A stretch of DNA of 64,000 nucleotides from Jiangella anatolica (GCF_003236295.1 NZ_POTW01000014.1:40527-104526); one strand, 5' to 3'; shown: positions 28,458 through 38,221, counted from the first letter of the stretch. Numbers and translations are program-made. The notes: generated by a model from the letters alone, not told the origin.

Positions 28458-30143
28458 ATGGCGTCGTATGACGATGGCTTCGATCACGGCCGTCGCGGGT
28501 CCGGGCGCGAGCCGTCCGACATGGCCGGCGAGGTGGCTTTCCTCGAAGCACGACTGGCGTCCGTGAACGCCCAGAACGAGCGGCTCGCGGCCACACTGCG
28601 CGAGGCGCGCGACCAGATCGTCGCGCTCAAGGAGGAGATCGACCGGCTGGCCCAGCCGCCGTCCGGCTTCGGCACGTACCTGTCCAAGTACGACGACGGC
28701 ACCGTCGACGTGTTCACCGGCGGCCGCAAGCTGCGGGTCGCGGTGAGCCCCGACGTGGAGCTCGAGGGCCTGCGGCCGGGCCAGGAGGTCATGCTCAACG
28801 AGGCGCTCAACGTGGTGCGGGCGCTGGAGTACGAGCAGATCGGCGAGGTCGTCATGCTCAAGGAGCTGCTCGCCGACGGCGAGCGCGCCCTGGTCATCGG
28901 GCACACCGACGAGGAGCGGGTGGTGCGCATCGCCTCGCCGCTGCAGGACACCGGCATGCGTGTCGGCGACTCCCTGCTGCTCGAGCCGCGCGCCGGGTTC
29001 GTCTACGAGCGCGTCCCGAAGTCCGAGGTCGAGGAGCTCATCCTCGAAGAGGTCCCCGACATCGACTACTCCGACATCGGCGGCCTGTCGCGGCAGATCG
29101 ACCAGATCCGCGACGCCGTCGAGCTGCCGTTCCTGCACGCGGAGCTGTTCCGCGAGCACGAGCTGCGCCCGCCGAAGGGCGTGCTGCTGTACGGCCCGCC
29201 CGGCTGCGGCAAGACGCTCATCGCCAAGGCGGTCGCGAACTCGCTGTCCAAGCAGATCGCGAAGCTCAAGGGGATGTCCGAGCACAAGTCGTACTTCCTC
29301 AACATCAAGGGCCCGGAGCTGCTGAACAAGTACGTCGGCGAGACCGAGCGGCACATCCGCCTGGTGTTCCAGCGGGCCCGTGAGAAGGCCAGCGAGGGCA
29401 CCCCGGTCATCGTGTTCTTCGACGAGATGGACTCGCTGTTCCGCACCCGCGGCTCCGGCGTCTCCTCCGACGTCGAGAACACCATCGTCCCGCAGCTGCT
29501 CAGCGAGATCGACGGTGTCGAGGGGCTCGAGAACGTCATCGTCATCGGCGCCTCGAACCGCGAGGACATGATCGACCCGGCGATCCTGCGGCCCGGCCGG
29601 CTGGACGTGAAGATCAAGATCGAGCGGCCCGACGCCGAGGCGGCCCGCGACATCTTCAGCAAGTACCTGACCACCACGCTGCCGCTGCACCCCGACGACC
29701 TCGCCGAGCACGGCGGCGACCCGGCGGCCACCACGGCGGCCATGATCCAGCGGTCGGTCGAGAAGATGTACTCCGAGACCGACGACAACCGCTTCCTCGA
29801 GGTCACCTACGCCAACGGCGACAAGGAGGTCCTGTACTTCCGCGACTTCAACTCCGGCGCGATGATCCAGAATATCGTCGACCGGGCGAAGAAGATGGCG
29901 ATCAAGGACCTGCTCGACACCGGCTCGAAGGGCCTGCGAGTGCAGCACCTGCTCACCGCGTGCTTCGACGAGTTCAAGGAGAACGAGGACCTGCCGAACA
30001 CGACCAACCCGGACGACTGGGCCCGCATCTCCGGCAAGAAGGGCGAGCGGATCGTCTACATCCGCACGCTCATCTCCGGCAAGCAGGGCACCGAGGCCGG
30101 CCGGTCGATCGACACCGTGGCCAACACCGGCCAGTACCTCTGA
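28458..30143 (+). CDS. mpa: Proteasome-activating ATPase (Mpa/ARC)
   Basis: A 561-residue hexameric AAA ATPase that recognises Pup and threads pupylated proteins into the 20S core. It has an N-terminal coiled coil (about residues 25-60, [29 protein letters not shown]) that binds Pup, two OB-like domains, Walker A GPPGCGKT, Walker [13 protein letters not shown] and the arginine-rich sensor segment [16 protein letters not shown]. The last four residues are GQYL, the penultimate-Tyr motif that docks into the 20S pocket and opens the gate. The length is within the family range. Confidence 0.98.
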   Translation: MASYDDGFDHGRRGSGREPSDMAGEVAFLEARLASVNAQNERLAATLREARDQIVALKEEIDRLAQPPSGFGTYLSKYDDGTVDVFTGGRKLRVAVSPDVELEGLRPGQEVMLNEALNVVRALEYEQIGEVVMLKELLADGERALVIGHTDEERVVRIASPLQDTGMRVGDSLLLEPRAGFVYERVPKSEVEELILEEVPDIDYSDIGGLSRQIDQIRDAVELPFLHAELFREHELRPPKGVLLYGPPGCGKTLIAKAVANSLSKQIAKLKGMSEHKSYFLNIKGPELLNKYVGETERHIRLVFQRAREKASEGTPVIVFFDEMDSLFRTRGSGVSSDVENTIVPQLLSEIDGVEGLENVIVIGASNREDMIDPAILRPGRLDVKIKIERPDAEAARDIFSKYLTTTLPLHPDDLAEHGGDPAATTAAMIQRSVEKMYSETDDNRFLEVTYANGDKEVLYFRDFNSGAMIQNIVDRAKKMAIKDLLDTGSKGLRVQHLLTACFDEFKENEDLPNTTNPDDWARISGKKGERIVYIRTLISGKQGTEAGRSIDTVANTGQYL

Positions 30144-31387
30144 GCACGCTGTCCGGCGGAGGCGCCGTCCTGCTCGACGCAGGGCGGCGTCTTCGCCGTT
30201 CGTGGCCGGCGCTGGTGGCGCTGGCGGCGGCCGGGCTGGTGGCGCGCGAGTACACGCTCGACGCCGCGGTGTGGGCCAGCCGGCACTCGGCGGTGCTCGG
30301 GCTGCTGGTCCTGGCGCTGGTCCCGCTGGGCTCCATGCTGGTCACCGTCGCCATGCTGCTGGTCCTGCGGCCCTCGGCGGTGCCGGCCGGACGGCGGATC
30401 CGCACGGTGTTCGCGGTCCTGGCCAGCCTCATCGTCCCGTTCCTCGTCGTCTACGAGCACTACGGCACGTTCGCCGCGGACCAGCGCGAGTACTACAGCC
30501 AGGCCGCCCGCGACGCCGCTGAGCTGGCCGTCGTCACCGGCGCGGCCGGCGACCGCGTCCCGGCCGGCGCCTCGGCGGCGGTGCTGGGGACGGCGCTCGG
30601 CGCGCTGGCGCTGCGGTCACTGGCCGGACGGCTGTCGCGTGGGCGGCCGCACACGTCGGGACGGCGCACGGCGCTGCAGGTGCTGGCCGGCTACTGCGAC
30701 ATTGTCTGGATCGTGCTCGGCGTCTTCGTGGTCTCGCTGGCGAACCGGCGGGTGCGCGAGTGGTGGTCCGATCGGGTCGTGACCGACCGCGTCCGGACGT
30801 GGTGGACGGAGCTGACCGACCGGTTCGAGCTGCTCGACCGGCTGGCGGCGGGCCTCGTCCCGACGACCGACCTGCTGGTGGCCGGCGTGTTCACCGGCCT
30901 GGTGGTGCCGATCTCGTGGCTGGCGTTCGGGACCATCGTCTACGGCACGCAGCCGGCCGAGGCACTGGCGCCGGCCACCAGGCGGATCACGGCCCGGCTG
31001 GGCGCCCGCGTCGGCGAGCGCAACGTCGCCCGGGTCTGGCGGGTGAGCCTGGACGGCGAGCGCCGGTTCGGCCCGCTGGCGGCGGGGCTGACGATGATCT
31101 GGCGGTCGGGGTGGGCCTCGGCGCTGCTGTTCTGCGTCGGCTACGTGGCGGTCGGCCTGACCGGCCACCTCGTCTGGGCCGTCGCCCGGCTGGTCGTGGG
31201 CCCCGCGCCGGTGGCCGACTGGACGGCGCTGGCCGGGCCGCTCGAGGCGGTGTCGGCGATCCTCGTGCAGGTGCTGTCGGCCGTACTGCTGGCGGCCGCC
31301 GCCGACGCGCTGGTCGGCCGGCTGCCGGCCACCGCCGTCACGGCACCGGAAGCGTCCAGTACTCCGGCAGCAGTTCCAGCGCGCTGA
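30140..31387 (+). CDS. Polytopic membrane protein of unknown function
   Basis: A hydrophobic protein of about 415 residues with roughly seven to nine helices (e.g. [88 protein letters not shown]). I do not recognise the family. The start is uncertain: there is no ATG, GTG or TTG in frame at the junction with mpa, but a CTG at 30140 would overlap the mpa TGA by 4 nt and give [22 protein letters not shown]. The next GTG (about 30214) would cut off the basic N-terminus. Its 3' end overlaps the convergent gene at 31338 by 50 nt. Confidence 0.75.
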   Translation: MSTLSGGGAVLLDAGRRLRRSWPALVALAAAGLVAREYTLDAAVWASRHSAVLGLLVLALVPLGSMLVTVAMLLVLRPSAVPAGRRIRTVFAVLASLIVPFLVVYEHYGTFAADQREYYSQAARDAAELAVVTGAAGDRVPAGASAAVLGTALGALALRSLAGRLSRGRPHTSGRRTALQVLAGYCDIVWIVLGVFVVSLANRRVREWWSDRVVTDRVRTWWTELTDRFELLDRLAAGLVPTTDLLVAGVFTGLVVPISWLAFGTIVYGTQPAEALAPATRRITARLGARVGERNVARVWRVSLDGERRFGPLAAGLTMIWRSGWASALLFCVGYVAVGLTGHLVWAVARLVVGPAPVADWTALAGPLEAVSAILVQVLSAVLLAAAADALVGRLPATAVTAPEASSTPAAVPAR

Positions 31388-31844
31388 CCCGCACGGCGTC
31401 CGGCTCGGCGTCGTCGGGCAGCAGGAAGTAGGCGACGCCGCCGCCGTCGGGCCCGCCGCAGTACAGGCCGATCGACTCGTCGTCGTACGACGGGAGGTAG
31501 CGCGACCCGGCCGTGTACCGGCGGCCGTCGGCGTCCTGCAGCTGAGCCGTGCAGTTCAGCGACTCGCCGCCGCCGCCGTCGGAGGCCAGCTCCGCGCGCC
31601 AGACGGTGTACCCGTCCGGCGCCGGCTGGTCGGGCACGTCGTCGGCCCGGCCGAACGAGGCCAGCGACAGCGACACGTCGCCGACGACGGCCCGCCCGTC
31701 GCCGCCGGGGGAGACGGCGACGTGCTGGCCGCGGGGCCACCACACGTCGCGGGCGGTCTCGGACACCGGCCAGGCCAGCGCGGCCAGCGCCACGACCATG
31801 ACCGGCAGGGCGAACCGGTTCCGCCGCCACCACGCCCGGCTCAT
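31338..31844 (-). CDS. Membrane-anchored exported protein of unknown function (third of three)
   Basis: A 168-residue protein with an uncleaved-looking N-terminal anchor (WWRRNRFALPVMVVALAALAWPVSE) and an extracytoplasmic domain of about 140 residues rich in beta-prone segments ([34 protein letters not shown]). Two cysteines (LNCTAQLQ and GLYCGG) may form a disulfide. The ATG at 31844 overlaps the stop of the upstream gene (ATGA). It has the same architecture as its two upstream neighbours. Confidence 0.75.
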   Translation of the reverse strand: MSRAWWRRNRFALPVMVVALAALAWPVSETARDVWWPRGQHVAVSPGGDGRAVVGDVSLSLASFGRADDVPDQPAPDGYTVWRAELASDGGGGESLNCTAQLQDADGRRYTAGSRYLPSYDDESIGLYCGGPDGGGVAYFLLPDDAEPDAVRVSALELLPEYWTLPVP

Positions 31845-32422
31845 CCGCCGGCCTCCGCGAGGTCGCGCGGGCGCGGCGTCAGCGGCTCGCCGGCCGCCTC
31901 GTCGACCCGCAGCGGGACCTCTGCCTCGGCCCGCGGGACCGCCCGCCCGGCCGCGTCCGGGCTGATCACGAGCGTGAGCGGGCCCAGCGCGTCGGACGGC
32001 AGCTCGAAGACGACCTCGCCCCGCTCGGGCACCCGCGGGTCGAACGGGTTGCCGATCATCGGGTTTCCGGCCCGGTTGGACGAGGCGTACTCACGGCCGC
32101 GCCGGTCGCGCAGCGCCATGCCGGAGATGGCGGCCGGCTCGTCCAGCGCCGCCGCGGTGACGTCGACGGCGACCCAGACACCGTCGGTGTCCTTGTCGGC
32201 CAGCCCGTCGGTCAGGACCGTCGCGGCGCGGGCGCCGTGCACCGTCACCCGGACGGGCTCCACGACGACGGAGTCGCGGGTCGCGGCCTCGCCGACGAAC
32301 GGGCGGGTCCGCGGCCACCAGGCGTCGGCGCGGTCGCCGACGACACCGGCCGCGACCACGACGGCCACCATCGCGGCCAGCGCCGGCGCCGACGGCCGCT
32401 GGACCCGGCGGTGGCGCGCCAT
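31841..32422 (-). CDS. Membrane-anchored exported protein of unknown function (second of three)
   Basis: A 193-residue protein: Arg-rich start, anchor helix (APALAAMVAVVVAAGVVG), then a beta-rich domain (DSVVVEPVRVTVHGARAATVL, GVWVAVDVTAAALDEPAAISGMALRDRRGREY, RGEVVFELPSDALGPLTLVIS) that reads like the Ig-like DUF4352 fold. The ATG at 32422 has GGAGGAG and shares one base with the stop of the preceding gene (TGATG), so translation is coupled. Confidence 0.78.
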   Translation of the reverse strand: MARHRRVQRPSAPALAAMVAVVVAAGVVGDRADAWWPRTRPFVGEAATRDSVVVEPVRVTVHGARAATVLTDGLADKDTDGVWVAVDVTAAALDEPAAISGMALRDRRGREYASSNRAGNPMIGNPFDPRVPERGEVVFELPSDALGPLTLVISPDAAGRAVPRAEAEVPLRVDEAAGEPLTPRPRDLAEAGG

Positions 32423-33051
32423 CACGACTCCTCCTCGACGAGGGCGTCGCCGGTCGCGTCGTCGCGGGGGAGCGTGGCGTGCGCCGCCACTCCGTCGGCC
32501 CGCCACACCCGCCCGGCGTCGATGGTGCTGTCCGACAGCCGCGACCGCAGGTACGCCACCTCGAGGTCGTCGCCGGGGTCGGGCACGTCGCCGAGCGGCC
32601 ACAGCAGCGCGACCCGGGCGGGCAGGTCCGGCTGCAGGCCCGGCGACTGGGTCGCGTCGGCGAGCAGCACGACGCGGTCCGGCTCGCCGTCCACTCCCAG
32701 CTGCGCCGGCAGTCCCAGCGAACGCTGCGGGAAGGTGATGGTGGCGTCGGTGAGCGCGGTGACGTCGGCCTCGACGACCAGCCAGGCGGCCGCGCCGGCG
32801 TACTCCAGGCCGTTGGTGGCGATGTCGTCGCGGATCGTCCACGACCGCGCCGCCAGCCGCACCGGGCCGATCTCCACGGCCTCGCCCGCCGCGACCCGCG
32901 CGGGCTCGGCTGCGGGCACCGCCTCGAACCCACCGGTCAGGGCCGTGAGCATCACGGCGGCGGCCAGAGCCAGCCAGGCGAGGCGGCGCGGCCACGTGCC
33001 GGCGAGGACCTTCGCGGCGGCACGGACGGACGGGGGCATCGCGGCGATCAT
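32422..33051 (-). CDS. Membrane-anchored exported protein of unknown function (first of three)
   Basis: A 209-residue protein starting MIAAMPPSVRAAAKVL, with an anchor helix (LAWLALAAAVMLTALTGGF) and a beta-rich domain (VEIGPVRLAARSWTIRDD, AAWLVVEADVTALTDATITFPQRSLGL) resembling the next gene's product. A much longer frame (to 33249) would run antisense into the oxidoreductase gene and is rejected. The divergent start codons are 31 nt apart, so both genes share one small promoter region. Confidence 0.75.
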   Translation of the reverse strand: MIAAMPPSVRAAAKVLAGTWPRRLAWLALAAAVMLTALTGGFEAVPAAEPARVAAGEAVEIGPVRLAARSWTIRDDIATNGLEYAGAAAWLVVEADVTALTDATITFPQRSLGLPAQLGVDGEPDRVVLLADATQSPGLQPDLPARVALLWPLGDVPDPGDDLEVAYLRSRLSDSTIDAGRVWRADGVAAHATLPRDDATGDALVEEES

Positions 33052-33082
33052 ACGAGACCGGCGCTCCCTTAGGGTTTCCATC

Positions 33083-34099
33083 ATGAGCATCGCGCCGCGC
33101 ACGATCGGCTGGGGCGTCGTCGCCACCGGCGCCATCGCCCACAACGTCGCCGGCGATCTGCGCCAGCTCGAGGACAGCCGGCTGGCCGCCGTGAGCTCCC
33201 GCCTGCTGGACCGGGCCGAGGCGTTCGCCCGCGAGTTCGGCATCGACACCGCCTATGACGACGTCCGCGCCCTGGTCGACGACCCCGCCGTCGACGTCGT
33301 CTACGTCGCCACCCCGCACGCGCAGCACGCGCCCGTCGTCGAGCTGGCCCTCGAGGCGGGCAAGGCGGTGCTGTGCGAGAAGGCGTTCACGACGTCGCTG
33401 GCCGAGACGACCCGGCTGACGGAACTGGCCCGCGAGCGCGGCGTGTTCTGCATGGAGGCGATGTGGACGCGGTTCAACCCGCTGATCGTGCAGCTGCGGC
33501 AGCTGGTCGCCGACGGCGCGATCGGTGACGTCCGCACGGTCTCGGCCGACCTCGGGTTCGTCGCGCCGGCCGACCGCACCCACCGGCTGTGGGACCCGGT
33601 GCTGGGCGGCGGCGTGCTGCTCGACGTCGGCATCTACCCGGTCGCGTTCGCGCAGATGCTGCTCGGCGCGCCGTCCGCGCTCACCGTCACCGGCACGCTG
33701 AACGACCAGGGCGTCGACAACGAGGCCGGGCTGTTCCTCACCTGGCCGGACGGGGTCCGGGCGCACCTGGACGTGTCGCTGGTGTCGCCGATCCCGGGAT
33801 CCGCGCTGGTCATGGGCACGACTGGGCGGATCGAGGTGCCGCCGCGGTTCCACGCGGCGACGTCCATGCGGCTGGTGCACGCCCCGGCCCGCGGCGTCGA
33901 GGAGACGCAGACGTTCGAGTGGGAGAAGGAGGGCCGCGGCTACGTGCCGATGCTGCGCGCCGTCGCCCAGGCGGTCCGCGACGGGCGCACCGAGTGCCCG
34001 GAGATGCCGCTCGCGCACACCGTCGAGATCGCCGGCATCCTGGAGCAGGCGCTGGCCGGGCTGGGCGTCCGGTATCCGGAGCCCGCGCCGCTGGGGTAG
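33083..34099 (+). CDS. Gfo/Idh/MocA-family NAD(P)-dependent oxidoreductase
   Basis: A 338-residue dehydrogenase. The Rossmann N-terminus reads IGWGVVATGAIAHNVAGDL, followed by DPAVDVVYVATPHAQHAPVVELALEAGKAVLCEKAF, with the conserved catalytic Lys of the EKP-like motif (here EKA). The C-terminal beta-sheet domain begins near MEAMWTRFNPL and contains GGGVLLDVGIYPVAFAQMLLG. This subgroup matches trans-1,2-dihydrobenzene-1,2-diol/xylose dehydrogenase-type enzymes. Substrate unknown. It is one of several genes inserted between mpa and dop. Confidence 0.9.
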   Translation: MSIAPRTIGWGVVATGAIAHNVAGDLRQLEDSRLAAVSSRLLDRAEAFAREFGIDTAYDDVRALVDDPAVDVVYVATPHAQHAPVVELALEAGKAVLCEKAFTTSLAETTRLTELARERGVFCMEAMWTRFNPLIVQLRQLVADGAIGDVRTVSADLGFVAPADRTHRLWDPVLGGGVLLDVGIYPVAFAQMLLGAPSALTVTGTLNDQGVDNEAGLFLTWPDGVRAHLDVSLVSPIPGSALVMGTTGRIEVPPRFHAATSMRLVHAPARGVEETQTFEWEKEGRGYVPMLRAVAQAVRDGRTECPEMPLAHTVEIAGILEQALAGLGVRYPEPAPLG

Positions 34100-34103
34100 C
34101 GCC

Positions 34104-34652
34104 GTGCGGGTCGAGCCGCTGACCCCGGCGCTGTGGCCGGCGTTCGAGGACCTGCTGGCCGGCAGCGGGGGACCGGCGGCGCGCTGCTGGTGCATGGCGT
34201 GGCGGCTCGGCCCGGCGTACCGCGCGCGGCCGCCGGCGGAGAACCGGGACGACTTCCGGGCCGTCGTCGAGGCCGGCCCGCCGCCCGGGCTGCTCGCGTT
34301 CGGCCCCGGCGACCGGGCCGTCGGCTGGTGCCAGGTGACGCCGCGGCCGGCCGTCCCGGCGCTGGACCGGCCGTGGCGGCTGCGCCCCGTCGACCCCGTC
34401 CCCGTCTGGGCGATCACCTGCTTCTACGTCCGCAAGGGCCACCGCCGGCAGGGCGTCATGGCGGCGCTCGTCGACGCGGCGGTGGCCTCCGCGCGCGACG
34501 CCGGTGCGCCCGCCGTCGAGGCGTATCCGCTGGACGGGACGGTCTCGCCCAGCTCCACGAGCACGGGTTACGTGTCCACTTTCGCCAGGGCCGGTTTCGT
34601 CGAGGTGGCGCGGCGGTCGCCGGAGCGGCCCATCATGCGGTGGCTGCCGTAG
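34104..34652 (+). CDS. GNAT-family N-acetyltransferase
   Basis: A 182-residue acyltransferase. The acetyl-CoA loop is CFYVRKGHRRQGVMAALVDAAVASARDAGA, matching the R/Q-x-x-G-x-G/A pyrophosphate-binding motif, and the C-terminal strand FARAGFVEVARRS is typical. CWCMAWRLG near the N-terminus marks a subfamily of uncharacterised actinobacterial GNATs. The GTG at 34104 starts 4 nt after the oxidoreductase stop, so the two are probably one transcript. Acceptor substrate unknown. Confidence 0.88.
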   Translation: MRVEPLTPALWPAFEDLLAGSGGPAARCWCMAWRLGPAYRARPPAENRDDFRAVVEAGPPPGLLAFGPGDRAVGWCQVTPRPAVPALDRPWRLRPVDPVPVWAITCFYVRKGHRRQGVMAALVDAAVASARDAGAPAVEAYPLDGTVSPSSTSTGYVSTFARAGFVEVARRSPERPIMRWLP

Positions 34653-34661
34653 GCTCGTGAC

Positions 34662-36173
34662 ATGAGTGTGCGTCGCATCATGGGAATCGAGACGGAATAC
34701 GGCATCTCGGTGCCCAGCAACCCGGCGGCCAACTCCATGCTGGCGTCGTCCCAGGTGGTCAACGGCTACGCGGCGCAGCGCGCGCACGCGCGGCGGGCCC
34801 GGTGGGACTTCGAGGAGGAGAACCCGCTGCGCGACGCCCGCGGCTTCGAGCTGTCCCGCGGCGGCGCCGACCCCAGCCAGCTCACCGACGAGGAGATCGG
34901 GCTGGCCAACCTGATCCTCACCAACGGCGCCCGGCTCTACGTCGACCACGCGCACCCGGAGTACTCCTCGCCCGAGGTCACCTCGCCGCGCGACGCCGTC
35001 ATCTGGGACAAGGCCGGCGAGGCCATCATGGGCGTCGCGGCGACGTGGGCCGGCCGGCTGCCCGGCGCGCAGCCGATCCAGCTGTACAAGAACAACACCG
35101 ACAACAAGGGCGCCTCGTACGGCTGCCACGAGAACTACCTGATGAACCGGTCGACGCCGTTCGCCGACATCGTCCGCCACCTCATCCCGTTCTTCGTGTC
35201 GCGGCAGGTCGTGTGCGGCGCCGGCCGCGTCGGCATCGGGCAGGACGGCGCCGGGCACGGCTTCCAGCTGTCCCAGCGGGCGGACTACTTCGAGGTCGAG
35301 GTCGGGCTGGAGACCACGCTCAAGCGGCCGATCATCAACACCCGCGACGAGCCGCACGCCGACCCCGAGCGGTACCGCCGGCTGCACGTCATCCTCGGCG
35401 ACGCGAACCTCTCCGAGATCTCGACCTACCTCAAGCTCGGCACGACGGCGCTGGTCCTGGCCATGATCGAGGACGGCTTCCTCGGCGGCGACCTCGCCGT
35501 GTCGCGTCCCGTCGGCGCGCTGCACGACATCTCCCACGACCCGACGCTCAAGCACCAGGTCGAGCTCGCCGACGGCCGCCGCGTCACCGCCGTCCAGCTG
35601 CAGACCGAGTACGCCGAGCAGGCCCGCAAGTACGTCGAGGACCGCTACGGCGCCGACGTCGACCCCGTCACCGCCGACGTGCTGGCCCGCTGGGAGGCGA
35701 CGCTGCAGGCGCTCGCGACGGACCCGATGTCGCTGTCGGACCAGCTGGACTGGGTGGCCAAGCTGTCGCTGCTGACGCAGTACCGCGACCGCGACGGCCT
35801 GGACTGGTCGCACCCCAAGCTGCACCTCGTCGACCTGCAGTACGCCGACATCCGGCCCGAGCGCGGCCTCTACCGGCGGCTGGTCGCCAAGGGCCGCATG
35901 CAGCGCATCGTCACCGACCTGGACATCGACGACGCCGTGCACTACCCGCCGGAGGACACCCGCGCCTACTTCCGCGGCCGCTGCCTGGACAAGTACGCCG
36001 AGTCCATCGCGGCCGCGTCGTGGGACTCGGTGATCTTCGACCTGCCCGGCCGGGAGGCGCTGCAGCGGGTGCCCACCCTCGACCCCAGCCGCGGCACGAA
36101 GGCCCACGTCGGCGACCTGCTCGACCAGTGCGAGACGGCGGGGGACCTGGTCAGCGCGCTCACCCAGCGCTGA
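34662..36173 (+). CDS. dop: Pup deamidase/depupylase
   Basis: A 503-residue carboxylate-amine ligase-fold enzyme that cleaves the isopeptide bond between Pup and substrate lysines. [10 protein letters not shown] carries the ATP/Mg-binding Glu; [18 protein letters not shown] carries Asp95, the family nucleophile. The Dop-specific loop (residues about 37-79) is present and distinguishes it from PafA. Since the Pup encoded nearby already ends in Glu, the deamidase activity would not be needed and depupylation would be the working role. It is separated from pup by a strong hairpin. Confidence 0.97.
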   Translation: MSVRRIMGIETEYGISVPSNPAANSMLASSQVVNGYAAQRAHARRARWDFEEENPLRDARGFELSRGGADPSQLTDEEIGLANLILTNGARLYVDHAHPEYSSPEVTSPRDAVIWDKAGEAIMGVAATWAGRLPGAQPIQLYKNNTDNKGASYGCHENYLMNRSTPFADIVRHLIPFFVSRQVVCGAGRVGIGQDGAGHGFQLSQRADYFEVEVGLETTLKRPIINTRDEPHADPERYRRLHVILGDANLSEISTYLKLGTTALVLAMIEDGFLGGDLAVSRPVGALHDISHDPTLKHQVELADGRRVTAVQLQTEYAEQARKYVEDRYGADVDPVTADVLARWEATLQALATDPMSLSDQLDWVAKLSLLTQYRDRDGLDWSHPKLHLVDLQYADIRPERGLYRRLVAKGRMQRIVTDLDIDDAVHYPPEDTRAYFRGRCLDKYAESIAAASWDSVIFDLPGREALQRVPTLDPSRGTKAHVGDLLDQCETAGDLVSALTQR

Positions 36174-36181
36174 CGGTGGAT

Positions 36182-36241
36182 TCCCATGATCATCAACCTT
36201 TTGCGTCGTCACAGCGACACAAAAGGTTGATGATCATGGGA
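36182..36241. repeat. Long perfect hairpin between dop and pup
   Basis: Two 22-nt arms, 36182-36203 and 36220-36241, are exact reverse complements (left arm starts TCCCATGATCATCAACC, then TTTTG). After one mismatch the stem goes on with GTCG/CGAC, leaving a 6-nt loop. It is AT-rich against its surroundings. It follows the dop stop by 8 nt and could terminate or attenuate transcription in either direction, or be a REP-like dispersed element. Confidence 0.85.
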
Positions 36242-36362
36242 GCCCGGGGGTTCCGCTGTCGGCGTAAGTCGAAAATCTCTGGCCCGATCCGGTGTCCCGG
36301 GGCGGCACGATGTCGGTACTCCTGGATAGGGTCGTTCTCAAGCGACCAGGTGGAGGTTGGCG
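36242..36362 (+). promoter_or_regulatory. Probable pup promoter and leader
   Basis: About 120 nt between the hairpin and pup. GGATAGGGT (about 36323-36331) could be a -10 element, and GGTCG-8 nt-CGACC (about 36330-36347) forms a short dyad in the putative leader. A strong GGAGG at 36352-36356 stands 6 nt before the pup ATG. The assignment of the -10 is tentative. Confidence 0.35.
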
Positions 36363-36572
36363 ATGGCGCGTGAGACGACCGGCGGTCACAAGCAGACCCG
36401 GAAGAACGAGGACGCCGAGGAGAACGCGGCGACCGAGGCGAGCGAAGAGCTCAAGGAGCGGCAGGACAAGCTCGACGACGACGTGGACTCCATCCTCGAC
36501 GAGATCGACGAGGTGCTGGAGGAGAACGCCGAGGACTTCGTCCGGTCGTTCGTGCAGAAGGGTGGAGAGTAA
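36363..36572 (+). CDS. pup: Prokaryotic ubiquitin-like protein Pup
   Basis: A 69-residue, highly acidic, intrinsically disordered modifier joined by PafA to substrate lysines through its C-terminal Glu. The coiled-coil-forming segment for Mpa binding is ASEELKERQDKLDDDVDSIL, followed by DEIDEVLEENAEDFVRSFVQKGGE. The end is GGE, not GGQ, so no deamidation is required. The ATG at 36363 follows GGAGG; a TTG two codons earlier is rejected. It is followed without a gap by prcB. Confidence 0.97.
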   Translation: MARETTGGHKQTRKNEDAEENAATEASEELKERQDKLDDDVDSILDEIDEVLEENAEDFVRSFVQKGGE

Positions 36573-37415
36573 GTGGTTGATGTCTCGCGTATCGGCAGCC
36601 TGCCGGCGGAGTTCCTGACGCCGGGCACGTCGTCGTTCACCGAGTTCCTGCGGCAGTACTCACCCGAGCTGCTGCCGGGGAACCGGGTGCCGGCGGGCGC
36701 CGATCTGGGTGGACTCACCCCGCACGCCACCACGCTGGTGGCCACCACGTTCGTGGGCGGGGTCGTCATGGCCGGCGACCGGCGGGCCACCATGGGCAAC
36801 ATGATCGCCCAGCGCGACATCCAGAAGGTGTTCCAGGCCGACGAGTACTCGGCCGTCGGCATGGCGGGTGCGGCCGGACTGGGCCTCGAGCTCATCCGGC
36901 TGTTCCAGCTCGAGCTGGAGCACTACGAGAAGATCGAGGGCACCGTGCTGTCCCTCGAGGGCAAGGCCAACCGGCTGTCGCACATGATCCGCGGCAATCT
37001 CGGCATGGCCATGCAGGGCCTGGCGGTGGTGCCGCTGTTCGCGGGCTACGACCAGGGCATCGGCGAGGGCCGCATCTTCTCCTACGACGTCACCGGCGGC
37101 CGCTACGAGGAGCACCAGTTCTTCTCGGTCGGCTCCGGCTCGGTGTTCGCCCGCGGCGCGCTGAAGAAGCTCTACCGCGACGATCTCTCGGCCGACGACG
37201 CCATCGCGGTGACCGTCCAGGCGCTGTACGACGCCGCCGACGACGACTCCGCGACCGGCGGGCCCGACCTGCAGCGGCGCATCTTCCCGATCGTCGCCGT
37301 GGTCGACGAGACCGGCTACCGGCAGCGCGACGAGCAGGCCGTGGCGGCGATCGTCGAAGAGGTCGTCGCCGCCCGCGACATCCGGCCGGACGGCCCGGTC
37401 GCACCGCTGCGCTGA
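36573..37415 (+). CDS. prcB: Proteasome beta subunit
   Basis: The catalytic subunit of the 20S core, 280 residues. A propeptide of about 52 residues (with [21 protein letters not shown]) precedes [21 protein letters not shown]; Thr53 becomes the N-terminal nucleophile after autocleavage. The normal cleavage site Gly-Thr is Ala-Thr here (PHA-TTL). Asp and Lys of the active site lie in MAGDRR and further along in the conserved segment around QKVFQ. The GTG at 36573 directly follows the pup stop, so its ribosome binding site is the GGTGGAGAG that encodes the Pup C-terminus, coupling the two. Confidence 0.96.
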   Translation: MVDVSRIGSLPAEFLTPGTSSFTEFLRQYSPELLPGNRVPAGADLGGLTPHATTLVATTFVGGVVMAGDRRATMGNMIAQRDIQKVFQADEYSAVGMAGAAGLGLELIRLFQLELEHYEKIEGTVLSLEGKANRLSHMIRGNLGMAMQGLAVVPLFAGYDQGIGEGRIFSYDVTGGRYEEHQFFSVGSGSVFARGALKKLYRDDLSADDAIAVTVQALYDAADDDSATGGPDLQRRIFPIVAVVDETGYRQRDEQAVAAIVEEVVAARDIRPDGPVAPLR

Positions 37416-37471
37416 CCGCGTCACAACCGCACCCCCGAAGAGCACCAGAGCCCGCACGAGAGGAACCATCG

Positions 37472-38212
37472 GTGTCGATGCAGTTCGGATACGTCTCGCC
37501 CGAGCAGATCATGAAGGACCGGGCCGACTACGCCCGCAAGGGCATCGCCCGCGGCCGGTCGGTCATCGTGATCCAGTACGCGGGTGGCATCCTGTTCGCC
37601 GCCGAGAGCCCGTCGCCGTCGCTGCACAAGATCAGCGAGATCTACGACCGCATCGCGTTCGCCGCGGTCGGCAAGTACAACGAGTTCGAGAACCTGCGCC
37701 AGGCCGGGGTGCGGCTGGCCGACCTGCGCGGCTACTCCTACGACCGGGTCGACGTGTCCGGGCGGGCGCTGGCCAATGTGTACGCGCAGACGCTGGGGAC
37801 GATCTTCACCCAGGACCCGAAGCCGTACGAGGTCGAGCTGGTCGTGGCCGAGGTCGGGCACACCCTCGAGACCGACCAGATCTACCGCATCACCTACGAC
37901 GGCTCGGTGGCCGCCGACGACGGGTTCTCCGTCATGGGCGGCGCCGCCGAGCAGGTCGGCCGCTACGTCTCCGAGCACTTCACCGCCGGCGCGTCGCTGG
38001 AGGGGTCGCTGCGGCTGGCCGTCGACGCGCTGGGCCGCGACACCGACGAGCCGCGGCGGCTGGCGCCGTCATCGCTGGAGGTCGCGGTGCTGGACCGGGA
38101 GCGGCCCCGGCGCACGTTCCGGCGGCTGACGGGGCCGGTCCTGGACTCGTTGCTCGACCGTGGCGGTTCCGAGACCTCCGCACCGGCCGATTCCGACGGT
38201 TCGGGCGACTAG
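37472..38212 (+). CDS. prcA: Proteasome alpha subunit
   Basis: The structural subunit forming the outer rings of the 20S core and the gate, 246 residues. The N-terminal gating peptide is [37 protein letters not shown]. The pocket between subunits receives the Mpa GQYL tail. The C-terminal tail is Ser/Asp-rich and disordered. GTG at 37472 or ATG at 37478 could start; GAGAGG upstream fits either. It follows prcB by 56 nt. Confidence 0.96.
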   Translation: MSMQFGYVSPEQIMKDRADYARKGIARGRSVIVIQYAGGILFAAESPSPSLHKISEIYDRIAFAAVGKYNEFENLRQAGVRLADLRGYSYDRVDVSGRALANVYAQTLGTIFTQDPKPYEVELVVAEVGHTLETDQIYRITYDGSVAADDGFSVMGGAAEQVGRYVSEHFTAGASLEGSLRLAVDALGRDTDEPRRLAPSSLEVAVLDRERPRRTFRRLTGPVLDSLLDRGGSETSAPADSDGSGD

Positions 38213-38221
38213 GCTCAGACC

